DNA of 49,602 bases from Actinomycetes bacterium (GCA_023392635.1 JAEVYS010000117.1:1-49602); one strand, 5' to 3'; positions 36,033-45,622 are shown, counted from the first letter of the stretch. Numbers and translations: made by a program. Notes: generated by a model from the sequence alone, not told the origin.

Positions 36033-37069
36033 GCGGTTGCCTCCACGGGTCGGGCCTGTTGGGCCTGCTCGGCCAGTTTGCGGGCGGCTTCGGCGCGGCG
36101 GGCCGCTGCCTTCGCCAGGTTCTTCTTCTTGCCCCGCCGCAGCCGGGGGTTGAACACCTCGTCGAGGGAGGACTGCAGGTAGAGCAGCCCGAAGCTGATC
36201 GCGGTCAGCACGATCGTCGGCGGCAGGAACGCCCACCAGGCCCCGGTCGCGACGGCCTGGAACGCGAGCGCCCAGAACAGCTGCTTGCCCAGCGTGTTCA
36301 GCCCGGACGGGCCCAGGCCGAGCATCGACAGGGTCGACTCGGCGAGGATCGCGCTGGCCAGCTGGAGCACCCACGCCATGACGGCGTAGCTGGCCAGGTA
36401 CGGCAGCACGTCACGGATCAGGATGCTCGGGGTGCGGGCGCCGGAGAGCTTGGCCACGTCGATGTGTTCCCGCGTCGCCACCGAACTCGCCTGCGCCCGG
36501 ACGGCACGCGCCGTCCACGGCCAGGCCGTGACGCCGATCACCAGAGCGAGGCCCACCACGCCCTTCAGGAACGGGATGTTCGTGCTCTGCAGCGAGATGG
36601 AGATCAGGATCAGGATCACGATGGACGGGATGGCGAGCACGATGTTCGTCGCGCCCATCAGGAGTTCCTCGACCCACCCACCGACGTAGCCGGCCAGGAT
36701 TCCGATCAGGACCCCGATGACCACGGCGATGGTGCCGGCCAGCAGCCCGATGACCAGGGAGTTGCGGGCGCTGGCCATGAGGACGGCCAGGGTGTCGTAG
36801 CCGAAGTTCTCGGTGCCGAGGATGTGCTCGGCCGACGGGGAGTCGTACAGCGAGCCGACCTTCTCGTCCGCGCCGAACGGGTAGAACAGGGGCCCGACGA
36901 AGGCCAGGACCGCGACCAGCCCGATGATCGTCAGGGCGACCCACATGCGTGGGCCGAAGTTGAGGCTGCGCCAGGCCGGCTTGGCCTTCCGCGGTTCGGT
37001 GGGGACCTGCTCGGGAACCAGCGGGCCCTCCGCCTCGGCGGTGACGGCGCTGCTCTGGATGTTGGTCAT
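36029..37069 (-). CDS. ABC transporter permease (DppC/OppC-like)
   Basis: The product has 346 residues. The N-terminal region has a helix at about 29-52 (MWVALTIIGLVAVLAFVG) followed by the OppC_N-type loop with HILGTENFGYDTLAVLM. Five further helices follow. The EAA-like loop that contacts the ATPase is HIDVAKLSGARTPSILIRDV. The C-terminal tail is unusually long, basic and Ala-rich (RLRRGKKKNLAKAAARRAEA), extending about 40 residues past the last helix. It starts 1 bp after the stop of the other permease. Confidence 0.9.
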   Translation of the reverse strand: MTNIQSSAVTAEAEGPLVPEQVPTEPRKAKPAWRSLNFGPRMWVALTIIGLVAVLAFVGPLFYPFGADEKVGSLYDSPSAEHILGTENFGYDTLAVLMASARNSLVIGLLAGTIAVVIGVLIGILAGYVGGWVEELLMGATNIVLAIPSIVILILISISLQSTNIPFLKGVVGLALVIGVTAWPWTARAVRAQASSVATREHIDVAKLSGARTPSILIRDVLPYLASYAVMAWVLQLASAILAESTLSMLGLGPSGLNTLGKQLFWALAFQAVATGAWWAFLPPTIVLTAISFGLLYLQSSLDEVFNPRLRRGKKKNLAKAAARRAEAARKLAEQAQQARPVEATA

Positions 37070-37070
37070 G

Positions 37071-38078
37071 TCACTTCTCCCCCGACTTGGCGGCGCGGAT
37101 ACGTGGATCGATGAAGCCGTAGAGGATCTCGACCATGTAGTTGGCGATGAGCACGGCCACGGTGATGATCAGCGTGACGGCCTGGATCACCGGATAGTCG
37201 TTGGAGGAGATCGCGCCGAACAGCAGCGAGCCCATTCCCGGGTAGCTGAACACGAGCTCGGTGATCAGCGCCCCGCCGACCATCGTGCCGATGCTCAGGG
37301 CCAGGCCGGTGATCTGCGGCAGCATGGCGTTGCGGAAGATGTAGCCGGTCATCTTGCGGTCGCCGATGCCCAGGCTCCGGGAGTAGTTCACGTAGTCGGA
37401 GCCGAGTTCGTAGATGGCCATCGAGCGCATGCCGACGGCCTGGCCGCCGATGTTGATCAGCACCAGTGACAGGAACGGCAGCCACCAGTACTGCAGCGCG
37501 TCGCTGAAGAACTCCCAGCTCCACTCCGGGCTGGTACCCAGCGAGTACGCCCCGCCGACCGGGAAGATGCCGCCCACCACGGCGAGGGTGTAGAGCAGGA
37601 TGATCGAGAGGCAGTAGTACGGGGTGGAGTTGAAGACGAGCGCGGTGGTGAACACCGACTTGTCCCAGGCGCCACCCTTGTAGGCGGCCACGGCACCGAG
37701 CAGGTTGCCGATGATCCACCCGAGAACGATCGCGGGGAGCTGGAGTGCCAGGGTGTACGGCACGGACTGGGCGATGAGGCTCGACACCGGTGTGGGGTAG
37801 AAGGAGAACGATGCCCCGAAGTTCCCCTGGAACACGCCCGTGATGTACAGCACGAACTGGTCCCAGACGGGCTTGTCGAGGCCGAACTCCTTCATGAACG
37901 CCTCATAGGTGCGTTGCTGTGCCTCCGAGGACAGGCCGCCTTGGCCCATCTTCGAAACCAGCACGTCGACCGGGTTACCGGGGATCGCCCGTGGCAGCAG
38001 GAAGTTCAGAACCACTGCCACCACGAGCGCGCCCAGGTACCACACGGTCTTGTTCGCCAGATAGCGACGTAGACCCAT
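37071..38078 (-). CDS. ABC transporter permease (DppB/OppB-like)
   Basis: The product has 335 residues. The N-terminus LANKTVWYLGALVVAVVLNF with PRAIPGNPVDVL is typical of OppB-type permeases, and the loop to the ATPase is VNYSRSLGIGDRKMTGYIF. Six membrane helices are expected. A family-typical ELVFSYPGMGSLLFGAI lies near the end. It is 36 bp downstream of the binding-protein gene and belongs to the same unit. Confidence 0.9.
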   Translation of the reverse strand: MGLRRYLANKTVWYLGALVVAVVLNFLLPRAIPGNPVDVLVSKMGQGGLSSEAQQRTYEAFMKEFGLDKPVWDQFVLYITGVFQGNFGASFSFYPTPVSSLIAQSVPYTLALQLPAIVLGWIIGNLLGAVAAYKGGAWDKSVFTTALVFNSTPYYCLSIILLYTLAVVGGIFPVGGAYSLGTSPEWSWEFFSDALQYWWLPFLSLVLINIGGQAVGMRSMAIYELGSDYVNYSRSLGIGDRKMTGYIFRNAMLPQITGLALSIGTMVGGALITELVFSYPGMGSLLFGAISSNDYPVIQAVTLIITVAVLIANYMVEILYGFIDPRIRAAKSGEK

Positions 38079-38114
38079 GGCAGTCCAACTCTCCTCGGTT
38101 GATCCCCGCTGGAC

Positions 38115-39920
38115 TCAGCCGGCGATCTTCTTCAGCTTGTACATCCAGGTGTTACCCGCGCCACGGAACATCGGCGGGGCGTAGCTGTTCTTCTCGTCGG
38201 GGAAGTTGTAGAAGTTGGATGCGTTGTACTCGTAGAACTCGTCGGGACGGTACATGAGCGGGCACGCCGGCACTTCCTTGCGGTAGAGCGCGTCGAGCTT
38301 GTCGTAGGCAGCCTTCTTAGCGGTGTCGTCGACGGCCTGGGAGGCCTCGGTGAGCAGCGCCTCGACGGTGTCGTTCTTCCACCGACCATAGTTGGCGAAG
38401 GTGGTCTTGCCCAGCGGCTGCATCTCGGCCTGGCTCATGATGTCCTTGAACCGCGCCCACGGGGTGGCCGGGTTCACGCCGGAGACGTACCAGCACGCGA
38501 GGTCGAAGGTGCCGCCCTGGATCGCCTGGGTGGTCTCCGCCTGCTGCGGGAAGTTGGTCGCGCAGTCGATGCCGATCGCCTGGAGGCTCTTGGCGACGAT
38601 CTCGCAGGCCGCGTTCCAGTCGGTCCAGCCGGTCGGGGTGATCAGCTTGTACGGGCCGAGGCGGCTGCCGTCGAGGACGTAGATGCCGTCGCTGCCCTTC
38701 TTGGCGCCGGCGTCGGTGAGCAGCTTCTCGGCTGCCGCAGCGTCGGTCTTCCAGCCGTTGGCCGCGGCGTCGTCCTTGTTGAAGAACTTGCTCTCCGCAC
38801 CGGTCGGCATGATCAGGCTGGGCTGCACCGCGGCGGAGTAGCCGGACATGGCCGTGTCGGCGATCGACGCGTAGTCGATGGCCGTCGCGATCGCCTTGCG
38901 GACGACCGGGTTGTCGAGGCCCTTCTTGGTGGTGTTCATCAGCAGCATCGGCATCGAGCCGGGCAGGTAGTACGGCTTGTCCTTCAGGTAGGTGCCGACC
39001 GGCTTGCCGCCCTCCCACATCTTCCAGATCTGGGAGACGAACTGCTGCATGATGTCGAGGTCGCCGGCCTGGAACTTGATGTTGCCGTCCTCGTTGGACT
39101 TGAAGATCGGGTGGATGATCTGCTTGATCACCGGCAGGCCACCGTAGAACGTCTTGCCCCAGTAGTTCTCGTTGAGCTTGAGCACGACCTGGGTCTGGTC
39201 GGCCTTGTCGAGGGTGAACGGGCCGGTACCGATCGGCTTGTCCATGATCTCGGTGGGCAGCTTGTCGTCCGCGATCTTGGAGAACACGCTCATCGGGAGC
39301 ATGTAGGTCTCGGTGAGCAGGCGCAGCAGGTTGCCGACGTTCTTGGTCTTCTGGCTGACCGCGACGACGACGGTCTTGTCGTCGCTGGCGGTGACGGAGT
39401 CCGCCGCCTGCCAGAACGCGTTGCGGGAGATGCCGGTGTTCTTCTTGCCGAGCTCGAAGTTGGCCACGACGTCGGCAGCCGTGAGCGGCGAGCCGTCGGA
39501 GAAGGTGACGCCGTCCTGCAGGGTCAGGGTGACGGTCTTCGTGCCGTCGACCTTGTACTCCTTGGCCAAGCCGGGCATGATCTCGCCGGTCGCGATGTTC
39601 CAGCGCAGCAGCGACTCGTAGGTGATCTGCATCACGTTGTTGGCTGCCGGCCACGCGGCCGTCGGGGCGAGCGGGTTGAAGGTCGCCGGGGCGCCCCACT
39701 GGAAGCCCGCGATGAACAGCGTGTCGGCGTTGGCGCCGCTACGGCCCTTGCCGACCTGGCCGTTGTTGCCCACGCCGAGCTTGGCCTCACCGGACGCCGC
39801 GCCGGTCGTGGTGCCGCCGCTCTTGCCCGCGCACGCGGCCAGGGCGATGCTGCCGGCCACGACGCCGCCGAGCTTGATGAACGAGCGACGCGACGGCTTC
39901 TCGAAGATGGAATCTGACAT
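38115..39920 (-). CDS. Family 5 extracellular solute-binding lipoprotein with Tat signal
   Basis: The product has 601 residues. The signal SRRSFIKLGGVVAGSIALAAC combines a twin-arginine motif (residues 10-16) with a lipobox ending at Cys30, so it should be exported folded and lipid-anchored. The mature part is a family 5 binding protein: NVMQITYESLLRWNIATGEI, VTFSDGSPLTAADVVANFEL and CWYVSGVNPATPWARF. ATG 39920 has GGAGGT upstream. Family 5 proteins usually bind peptides, but some bind cello- or manno-oligosaccharides. The glycosidases around it argue for that here. Confidence 0.9.
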   Translation of the reverse strand: MSDSIFEKPSRRSFIKLGGVVAGSIALAACAGKSGGTTTGAASGEAKLGVGNNGQVGKGRSGANADTLFIAGFQWGAPATFNPLAPTAAWPAANNVMQITYESLLRWNIATGEIMPGLAKEYKVDGTKTVTLTLQDGVTFSDGSPLTAADVVANFELGKKNTGISRNAFWQAADSVTASDDKTVVVAVSQKTKNVGNLLRLLTETYMLPMSVFSKIADDKLPTEIMDKPIGTGPFTLDKADQTQVVLKLNENYWGKTFYGGLPVIKQIIHPIFKSNEDGNIKFQAGDLDIMQQFVSQIWKMWEGGKPVGTYLKDKPYYLPGSMPMLLMNTTKKGLDNPVVRKAIATAIDYASIADTAMSGYSAAVQPSLIMPTGAESKFFNKDDAAANGWKTDAAAAEKLLTDAGAKKGSDGIYVLDGSRLGPYKLITPTGWTDWNAACEIVAKSLQAIGIDCATNFPQQAETTQAIQGGTFDLACWYVSGVNPATPWARFKDIMSQAEMQPLGKTTFANYGRWKNDTVEALLTEASQAVDDTAKKAAYDKLDALYRKEVPACPLMYRPDEFYEYNASNFYNFPDEKNSYAPPMFRGAGNTWMYKLKKIAG

Positions 39921-39978
39921 TTACTACCTCCATTGGATCGGCCCCTCGTTGGGCCTCAATGCTGGTTACTTGGGTTTT

Positions 39979-40016
39979 TACTGCTTGTCAGGCTGGTACT
40001 GCTGGTTGCTACTGCT
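39979..40016 (-). repeat. Three short direct repeats upstream of the binding-protein gene
   Basis: On the minus strand AGCAGTA occurs three times: 40016-40010, 40003-39997 and 39985-39979. Starts are 13 and 18 bp apart, inside the 139-bp gap between the GH2 stop and the binding-protein start. They may be a regulator site or an RNA element in the leader, but the units are short. Confidence 0.35.
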
Positions 40017-40059
40017 CACTGCCCCCCGCAATCTGGGGACACGTCTGGTCAAGGCACCC

Positions 40060-42621
40060 TCATACGGCCTCACTCGGGGTCAGCGGGTTCGTGAGTGCTC
40101 GCAGCACCGGCCGTTCGGTGAGCCCGGACACGTCGTCGTTGAGGTCACCATGCACCCTGAAGCTGTGGGATTCGCCGGGGAACAGGTCCACACCCAGCGT
40201 GTCGGCCCAGGCGTCCTCCGACACCCGGTCGGGGAACAGGCACAGCGTCCGCACGAAGCTGTCGGCGACGACGTCGACCTGCGCGCCGTGTTCGGTGCGG
40301 GTCACCGACGCCCGGTAGCGCGGCTGCGGGAGCGCGGCGTCCACGTCCTCGACGAGCAGCTTCAGTGCCCGCTCGGCCCCGTCGATGTCCGCCACCACGG
40401 CGACGTCGTCCCTGGTACCGGCGGGCAGCCCGTCCAGGACGAGGTCGGTGCGCGACCGCGGCGGGAGCGTCTCGGCGACCGCCTTCGACCACAGCACCTC
40501 GCCGTCGAAGCCGCGCAGCCGGATCACGCCGGTGGCCACCCAGGCGTCCGTCCCGTCGTTGACGAGCACGGCGCGCCAGCTGCCGCCGTCCGCCCCGGCG
40601 TCGTGCTGGAGCGTCACCAGGTGATCGGCGTAGGCGGAGCGGAGCGCGTACCACAGGGGCTTGCGCCGGGCCACCGCCTCGCCGGCGGCGTTGGTGCCCA
40701 GGTCGAGCGCGGCCCAGGACGTGACCGGCCAGCAGTCGTTCAGCTGCCAGACGATCGACCCGAGGCAGCGGCCGCGCAGCGAACGCCAGCGCTCGACGCC
40801 GTAGCGCACGGCGCGGGCCTGCTGCAGCTGCATGGCGAACAGCCAGTCGTCGAAGTCGTCCACGCCCTCACCGGGGACCGGCAGGTGCCCCTGGATCCCG
40901 GCGTTCAGCTTGCTGTTGCCGCCGGCCGCCTTCTGGTGCTGCAGCATCGCGGCAGAGGTGGCGCTGCGGTCCTCGGGGTCCAGCGTCCGCGCCCAGGTCG
41001 CCCACGTCGCCGGGCCCTGGTAGCCGAACTCGGCGACGAACCGGGGCGAATAGTCGTCGTAGGCGGTGTAGTCGCGCTGGTTCCACACGTCCCAGATGTG
41101 CACGCACCCGTAGTTCATGTCGTTGGGGGGCACGTCGTTCATGCCGGACGACGGACTGCCCGGCCAGTACGGACGGGTCGGGTCGAGCTCAGCGACCACC
41201 GACGGCAGGAGCTCGTAGTAGTAGCCGGCGCCCCAGGTGCGATCCCCCAGCTGGCTCGCCCAGTTCCAGTCGTGGAAGCCCCAGATGCACTCGTTGTTGC
41301 CGTTCCACACCACCAGCGACGGGTGGGCGGAGAGGCGGATGACGTTGTCGCGGGCCTCGGCCTCCACCTCGAAGCGGAACGGCTCCTCCTCCGGGTACGC
41401 CGCGCAGGCGAAGCAGAAGTCCTGCCAGACCATCACTCCGAGCTCGTCGCACGCCTCGTAGAACGCGTCCTGCTCGTAGATGCCGCCGCCCCAGATGCGC
41501 AGCAGGTCGACGTTGGCGTCCTTCGCCTGCTGGACGCGCTCGCGGTAGCGCTCGGGGGTGATGCGGCTGGGGAAGCAGTCGTCGGGGATCCAGTCCATGC
41601 CCCGCACGAACACCAGCTCCTCGTTCACCCGCAGGCCGAAGGTCGCGCCGTTGCCGTCCGCGTCCGGCGTGGTGTCGAGCTCGATGCTGCGGAAGCCGGT
41701 GCGGCGGAGCACCCGGTCGAGGATGCGGGTGTCGTTGTGGAACACCACCTCCACGTCGTAGAGGGTCTGGCCACCCAGCGAGTGCGGCCACCACGGCTCG
41801 ATGCCGCTGACCGGCAGGACGACCTCGCTCCAGTCCTCGGCGACCACGGTGGCTTCGCTGGCGGTGCCCGGCCCGGTCACCCGCACGGTCAGCGCGGCGA
41901 AGCGGATGTCTCCGGTGACCTCCACGTGCACGCGCAGCTCGCCGTCCCAGCCCCCGGAGGCGTTGCGGCTCGCCGTGGCGAACGTCGCGACGTCGAGGAC
42001 GCGGGCCACGTCCCAGCTGCGCAGGCCGATGGACTTCCACACGCCGGCGGTGATCAGGCGTGGGCCCCAGTCCCACCCGAAGTTGCAGGCCATCTTGCGG
42101 ACGAGGTTGTACGGGTCGCGCTCGACGTGGACGCGCTCGCCGACGAGCTCGGCCATCTGCGCGGCGTACTCCAGGACCGGCGAGAACACGATCTCGATGA
42201 CGTTCAGGCCGGGCTTGAGCCGTCCCTGCGTCGAGAAGACGTTGCGGCGGTGCATGTTGACCGAGCGCCCGATGGACGCGCCGTTGCAGAACACCTCGGC
42301 CACCGTGTCCAGGCCGTCGCAGAGGAGGTCGCAGGTGTCGCTCTTCAGTTCGGCGGCGTACGCGGCCAGCTCGAATTCGGCACGGTAGGCCCAGCGCTGC
42401 CGTCCGATCCAGTGCTGGTCGTTCTCGGCGGTCCCGAGGTAGGGGTCATCGATCAGGCCGGCGGTCAGCAGGTCGGTGTGCACGACCCCGGGCACGATGG
42501 CCGGGATCCCACGGGAGAGTTGCTGGCGGAGCGGTTCGGGAACCTCGGCCCAACCCGGTTCGGACTCATCCGCCCGGACGGTCCACCTGGCATTGGCCAG
42601 ATCCAGCCAACCCTGCTCCAC
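40060..42621 (-). CDS. Glycoside hydrolase family 2 beta-mannosidase
   Basis: The product has 853 residues. It begins MEQGWLDLANARW and has the beta-mannosidase N-terminal domain with IVPGVVHTDLLTAGLIDDPY. The catalytic acid/base is in SLVVWNGNNECIWG and the nucleophile in FVAEFGYQGPATW. IWGGGIYEQDAFYEACDELG is the family barrel segment. GTG 42621 has GAGGAGG 6 nt upstream. The open frame continues to 42744, where a hydrophobic stretch MRAFAVCASFLLLAAP mimics a signal peptide; I reject it because this enzyme is normally cytosolic and the ribosome site supports 42621. It removes mannose from beta-mannosides and is the promoter-proximal gene of the transporter unit. Confidence 0.9.
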   Translation of the reverse strand: MEQGWLDLANARWTVRADESEPGWAEVPEPLRQQLSRGIPAIVPGVVHTDLLTAGLIDDPYLGTAENDQHWIGRQRWAYRAEFELAAYAAELKSDTCDLLCDGLDTVAEVFCNGASIGRSVNMHRRNVFSTQGRLKPGLNVIEIVFSPVLEYAAQMAELVGERVHVERDPYNLVRKMACNFGWDWGPRLITAGVWKSIGLRSWDVARVLDVATFATASRNASGGWDGELRVHVEVTGDIRFAALTVRVTGPGTASEATVVAEDWSEVVLPVSGIEPWWPHSLGGQTLYDVEVVFHNDTRILDRVLRRTGFRSIELDTTPDADGNGATFGLRVNEELVFVRGMDWIPDDCFPSRITPERYRERVQQAKDANVDLLRIWGGGIYEQDAFYEACDELGVMVWQDFCFACAAYPEEEPFRFEVEAEARDNVIRLSAHPSLVVWNGNNECIWGFHDWNWASQLGDRTWGAGYYYELLPSVVAELDPTRPYWPGSPSSGMNDVPPNDMNYGCVHIWDVWNQRDYTAYDDYSPRFVAEFGYQGPATWATWARTLDPEDRSATSAAMLQHQKAAGGNSKLNAGIQGHLPVPGEGVDDFDDWLFAMQLQQARAVRYGVERWRSLRGRCLGSIVWQLNDCWPVTSWAALDLGTNAAGEAVARRKPLWYALRSAYADHLVTLQHDAGADGGSWRAVLVNDGTDAWVATGVIRLRGFDGEVLWSKAVAETLPPRSRTDLVLDGLPAGTRDDVAVVADIDGAERALKLLVEDVDAALPQPRYRASVTRTEHGAQVDVVADSFVRTLCLFPDRVSEDAWADTLGVDLFPGESHSFRVHGDLNDDVSGLTERPVLRALTNPLTPSEAV

Positions 42622-43021
42622 AAGTCCTCCTCGACCCCTTCTGCGCCCGGTTCCACCCGGGGCCGACTGCCCGAAAACAGACCCGCGCTGACGCCGCGGT
42701 GCAGCCAACAGGAGGAAGCTAGCACAGACCGCAAACGCTCTCATCCGGTCTTGTCCAGATTTGATCGGGTCTTGACCGGATCGTTATCTCGCCGAGACCT
42801 AAGGGGGCGGGGCAACGCGAGATGCGTGCGAGTGGCGTGCTCGAGACGCCCTGGCGCACGCGGGCGGAGAGGCTCAGGAATTCCCCGATCGGGGATCGGC
42901 CGTGCCCAGCCGCCGGGCCCTCGTGCCTCGGCGGGGACGGCGCGATGTCCACGCAGCGGACGCCTCGTCGCGCCCGCTCGCGCAGGAAGGTGGACGGTGC
43001 GCGACGCGCCGCCCGCTGCAA
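42622..43021. other. Promoter region of the beta-mannosidase unit
   Basis: The 400-bp gap has no gene. It contains the operator-like site at 42729-42743, an imperfect promoter candidate on the minus strand (extended -10 TGCTAGCTT just downstream of that site), inverted copies ATCCGGTC (42743-42750) and GACCGGAT (42774-42781), and a 14-nt palindrome TCCCCGATCGGGGA (42882-42895) that could terminate tatA. Confidence 0.5.
42729..42743 (-). promoter_or_regulatory. LacI-type operator candidate 1
   Basis: The minus strand reads TGAGAGCGTTTGCGG, 108-122 bp upstream of the beta-mannosidase GTG. It matches the site at 43358-43372 in 13 of 15 positions and shares the TGAGAGCG half with the site at 45637-45650. 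This supports a common sugar-responsive repressor of the LacI family. Confidence 0.55.
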
Positions 43022-43246
43022 TCAGGCCTTCGGGCCGGCTTCGTCGACCTGCGGGGCCGGCTGCGGCGCCGCGGCCGGCGGCGTGACCGGCGCGGGTCCG
43101 ACCTCGTTCGGAGACTTCGTCTCCTCCTTGAACTCGCGGATGGCCTTGCCGGCGTTCTTGCCGAAGTTCGCAAGCTTGGCGCCGCCGAACAGAACCAGTG
43201 CCACCACCGCGATGATGACCCATTCCCAGCCGCCCAGACTCGGCAT
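43022..43246 (-). CDS. tatA: Twin-arginine translocase subunit TatA
   Basis: The product has 74 residues. It has a single membrane helix (about 6-21, GWEWVIIAVVALVLFGGAKL), the hinge Phe-Gly and the amphipathic helix KLANFGKNAGKAIREFKEET, followed by a Pro/Ala-rich tail. This is the full TatA/E pattern. TatA oligomers form the pore that exports folded proteins. It stands alone without tatC, between glycosidase genes. The binding protein of the locus has a Tat signal, which makes the placement suggestive. Confidence 0.92.
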   Translation of the reverse strand: MPSLGGWEWVIIAVVALVLFGGAKLANFGKNAGKAIREFKEETKSPNEVGPAPVTPPAAAPQPAPQVDEAGPKA

Positions 43247-43357
43247 GATGCTCTCCTTAGCTCTTCCCGGACCTTCGTCCGGGACGGGGTGTGGCCCCGA
43301 TCAAGTCTTACCTCGTGCCCGAAACCCGGGCGTGTCCTCCGGTATCTTCCCCCAAGA

Positions 43358-43372
43358 TGTGAGCGTTTGCGC
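43358..43372 (+). promoter_or_regulatory. LacI-type operator candidate 2
   Basis: TGTGAGCGTTTGCGC lies about 112 bp upstream of the tatA ATG, in the gap between the second GH3 and tatA. TTGCGCAA (43367-43374) within it is itself a palindrome. It shares GAGCGTTTGCG exactly with the site before the beta-mannosidase gene. Confidence 0.5.
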
Positions 43373-43381
43373 AACCGACGC

Positions 43382-45622
43382 TCAGCCGAGCAGCCGGAAC
43401 CCCGCCCGCAGCAGGACGCGATCGCGCGAACTGGGACCGGCCAGCAGCTCGAACTCACCGGGCTCGACGACCCGCCGACCGTCCGCGTCCACGATCGTGC
43501 ACGCGGTGGCCGGCAGCGCGAAGCCCACCTCGGCGGACTCCCCCGGCGCGAGTCGCACCCGGCGGTACCCCTTGAGTTCCTTGTCCGCCCAGGTCAGCGA
43601 GGTCACCAGGTCACGCAGGTACCACTGGACGGTCTCGACGACCGGCCGCCGTCCCGCGTTGGTGACCAGCACCCGGGCGCGGATCGTCTCGTCCCGGCCG
43701 AGCTCGTCGGCCTCGAGCACCAGGCCGGAGTAGTCGACGCGGGAGTAGGACAGCCCCTCGCCGAAAGCGAACGCCGGCTCCTGGGTGAGGTCGGCGTAGG
43801 AGCTGCCGTGCTGGCCGCGCACCTGGTTGTAGTAGACGGGCTGCTGGCCGACGTGCTCGGGGAACGAGATGGGCAGCCGCCCGGTGGGCTCGACCTGGCC
43901 GAACAGGAGCTCCGCGATCGCCCGCCCGCCGGCGGCGCCGGGGTTGAACGCCTCGACGATCGCGGCCGTCCGGGCGCGCAGGTCCGCCGGCAGCACCAGC
44001 GGCTTGCCGTTCACCAGCACCAGCACCACCGGGGTGCCGGTCGCCACGACCCGGCGCCACAGCTCGAGCTGGCCGCCCTGCAGCTCGAGGGTCGCGGTGG
44101 AACGGCCCTCCCCGGTGAGCAGGATGTTGTCCCCCAGCACGAGCACGACGACGTCGGCGTCCGCGGCGAGCGAAACCGCCTCGGCGAGCTCGGCCTCGTC
44201 CGGCGGCACGGCCGTGATGACCGGCATCCGCGGCTGCCCGTCCGGCCCCAGCGGTCCGTCCGGGTGCGGGGACATGGTCGCGATGCCGCACCCCTTCGCC
44301 GTGGTCACCCGCCAGCCGGCCGTGGACGCGACCTCGCGCAGGCCGTCCAGGACCGTCACGACCCCCTCGGGCCGGTAGTCGGGCCCGAGCCAGGAGCACT
44401 GGCCGGAGCCGCCCGCCCAGTCGCCGAGCTGGGTGGCGGCGGCGTCCGCGTTGGGGCCGATCACTGCGAGGGTGCCGGCTGCACCGACCAGTGGCAGCGT
44501 GCCGTCGTTGGTGAGCAGGACCAGGCTCTCCCTGGCGATCTCGAGGTTGGCCCGACGGTGCGCGTAGCAGCCGACCACCTCGCGCTGGCGGGCGACGTCC
44601 GGGGCCCCGGGGTTCTCGAAGAGCCCGAGGTCGAACTTGAGCGCGAGCACCCGGCGCACCGCCGCGTCGACCGTCGACTCGTCGAGGAGGCCGCGGCGGA
44701 CGGCTTCCTGGGCGCCGTCGTAGAACTGCGGGGTCGTCATGATCAGGTCGTTGCCTGCGTTCAGCGCGCGGGCCGCCGCCTCCGCGTGGTCGGCGCACAC
44801 CTTCTGCTCCCAGACCATCCGTCCCACGTTGTCCCAGTCGGTCACCAGCACGCCGGTGAAGCCCCACTCGTCCTTGAGCACGTCGTTGAGCAGCCAGCTG
44901 TTGGCGGTGATCGGGACGCCGTCCATCGACTGGTAGCCGATCATGAAGGTGCGGCAGCCCTCGCGCGCCACCCGCTCGAACGGCGGGGTGAACCACGCCC
45001 GCAGCTTGCGTCGCGAGATGTCGGCCTCGGAGGCGTCCCGGCCGCCCTGGGTCTCGGAGTAGCCGGCGAAGTGCTTGGCCGTGGCCAGCATCGCCGTGGG
45101 GTCCGAAAGCCCCTCCCCCTGGTAGCCGGCGACCATCGAAGAGGCGAACTCGCCGATCAGGAACGGGTCCTCGCCGAAGGTCTCGTCGACGCGTCCCCAC
45201 CGCAGGTCGCGGGCGATGCACAGCACCGGGGAGAACGTCCAGCGGAAGCCGGTGCTGGTGGCCTCGACGGCGGTGACGCGCGCGGCACGGCGGGCGTTCT
45301 CCGGGTTCCAGCTGCAGGCCATCGCCAGCTGGGTGCCGAAGATCGTCGCACCCGGCCAGAACGAATGGCCGTGGATGCAGTCGTCGGCCAGCAGCAGCGG
45401 GATGCCCAGCCGGGTCGAGGCCGCCAGCGCGATCGCGCGCTCCATCCGGTCGGGCGGCACGTGCAACAGCGAGCCGACGGTCTTGCCGCTGACCAGGTCG
45501 TCCACGTCGCCCTGCGCGTCCAGCTGCAGGAGCTGCCCGACCTTCTCCGGCAGGGTCATCCGCGCCAGCAGGTCGGCCACCCGCTCGTCAGTGGGCAGGC
45601 TCGGGTCCAGGTAGCCGGGCAT
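43382..45622 (-). CDS. Glycoside hydrolase family 3 enzyme, BglX-like
   Basis: The product has 746 residues and no signal peptide. MTLPEKVGQLLQLDAQGDVD opens the barrel. RDLRWGRVDETFGEDPFLIG, AKHFAGYSETQGGRDASEAD and the nucleophile Asp262 in GVLVTDWDNV follow the BglX/beta-xylosidase pattern. VVVLVLGDNILLTGEGRSTA lies in the second domain, which holds the acid/base region. A fibronectin-III-like end domain is present. ATG 45622 has AAGGAG upstream. It differs from the other GH3 by having the BglX-type N-terminus and no helical tail, so the substrates are probably different. Confidence 0.92.
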   Translation of the reverse strand: MPGYLDPSLPTDERVADLLARMTLPEKVGQLLQLDAQGDVDDLVSGKTVGSLLHVPPDRMERAIALAASTRLGIPLLLADDCIHGHSFWPGATIFGTQLAMACSWNPENARRAARVTAVEATSTGFRWTFSPVLCIARDLRWGRVDETFGEDPFLIGEFASSMVAGYQGEGLSDPTAMLATAKHFAGYSETQGGRDASEADISRRKLRAWFTPPFERVAREGCRTFMIGYQSMDGVPITANSWLLNDVLKDEWGFTGVLVTDWDNVGRMVWEQKVCADHAEAAARALNAGNDLIMTTPQFYDGAQEAVRRGLLDESTVDAAVRRVLALKFDLGLFENPGAPDVARQREVVGCYAHRRANLEIARESLVLLTNDGTLPLVGAAGTLAVIGPNADAAATQLGDWAGGSGQCSWLGPDYRPEGVVTVLDGLREVASTAGWRVTTAKGCGIATMSPHPDGPLGPDGQPRMPVITAVPPDEAELAEAVSLAADADVVVLVLGDNILLTGEGRSTATLELQGGQLELWRRVVATGTPVVLVLVNGKPLVLPADLRARTAAIVEAFNPGAAGGRAIAELLFGQVEPTGRLPISFPEHVGQQPVYYNQVRGQHGSSYADLTQEPAFAFGEGLSYSRVDYSGLVLEADELGRDETIRARVLVTNAGRRPVVETVQWYLRDLVTSLTWADKELKGYRRVRLAPGESAEVGFALPATACTIVDADGRRVVEPGEFELLAGPSSRDRVLLRAGFRLLG

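Noticed and set aside
42622..42744. N-terminal extension of the beta-mannosidase resembling a signal peptide (MRAFAVCASFLLLAAP)
   Set aside because: GTG 42621 has an excellent ribosome site and gives the normal N-terminus. The extension also covers the operator and promoter candidates.
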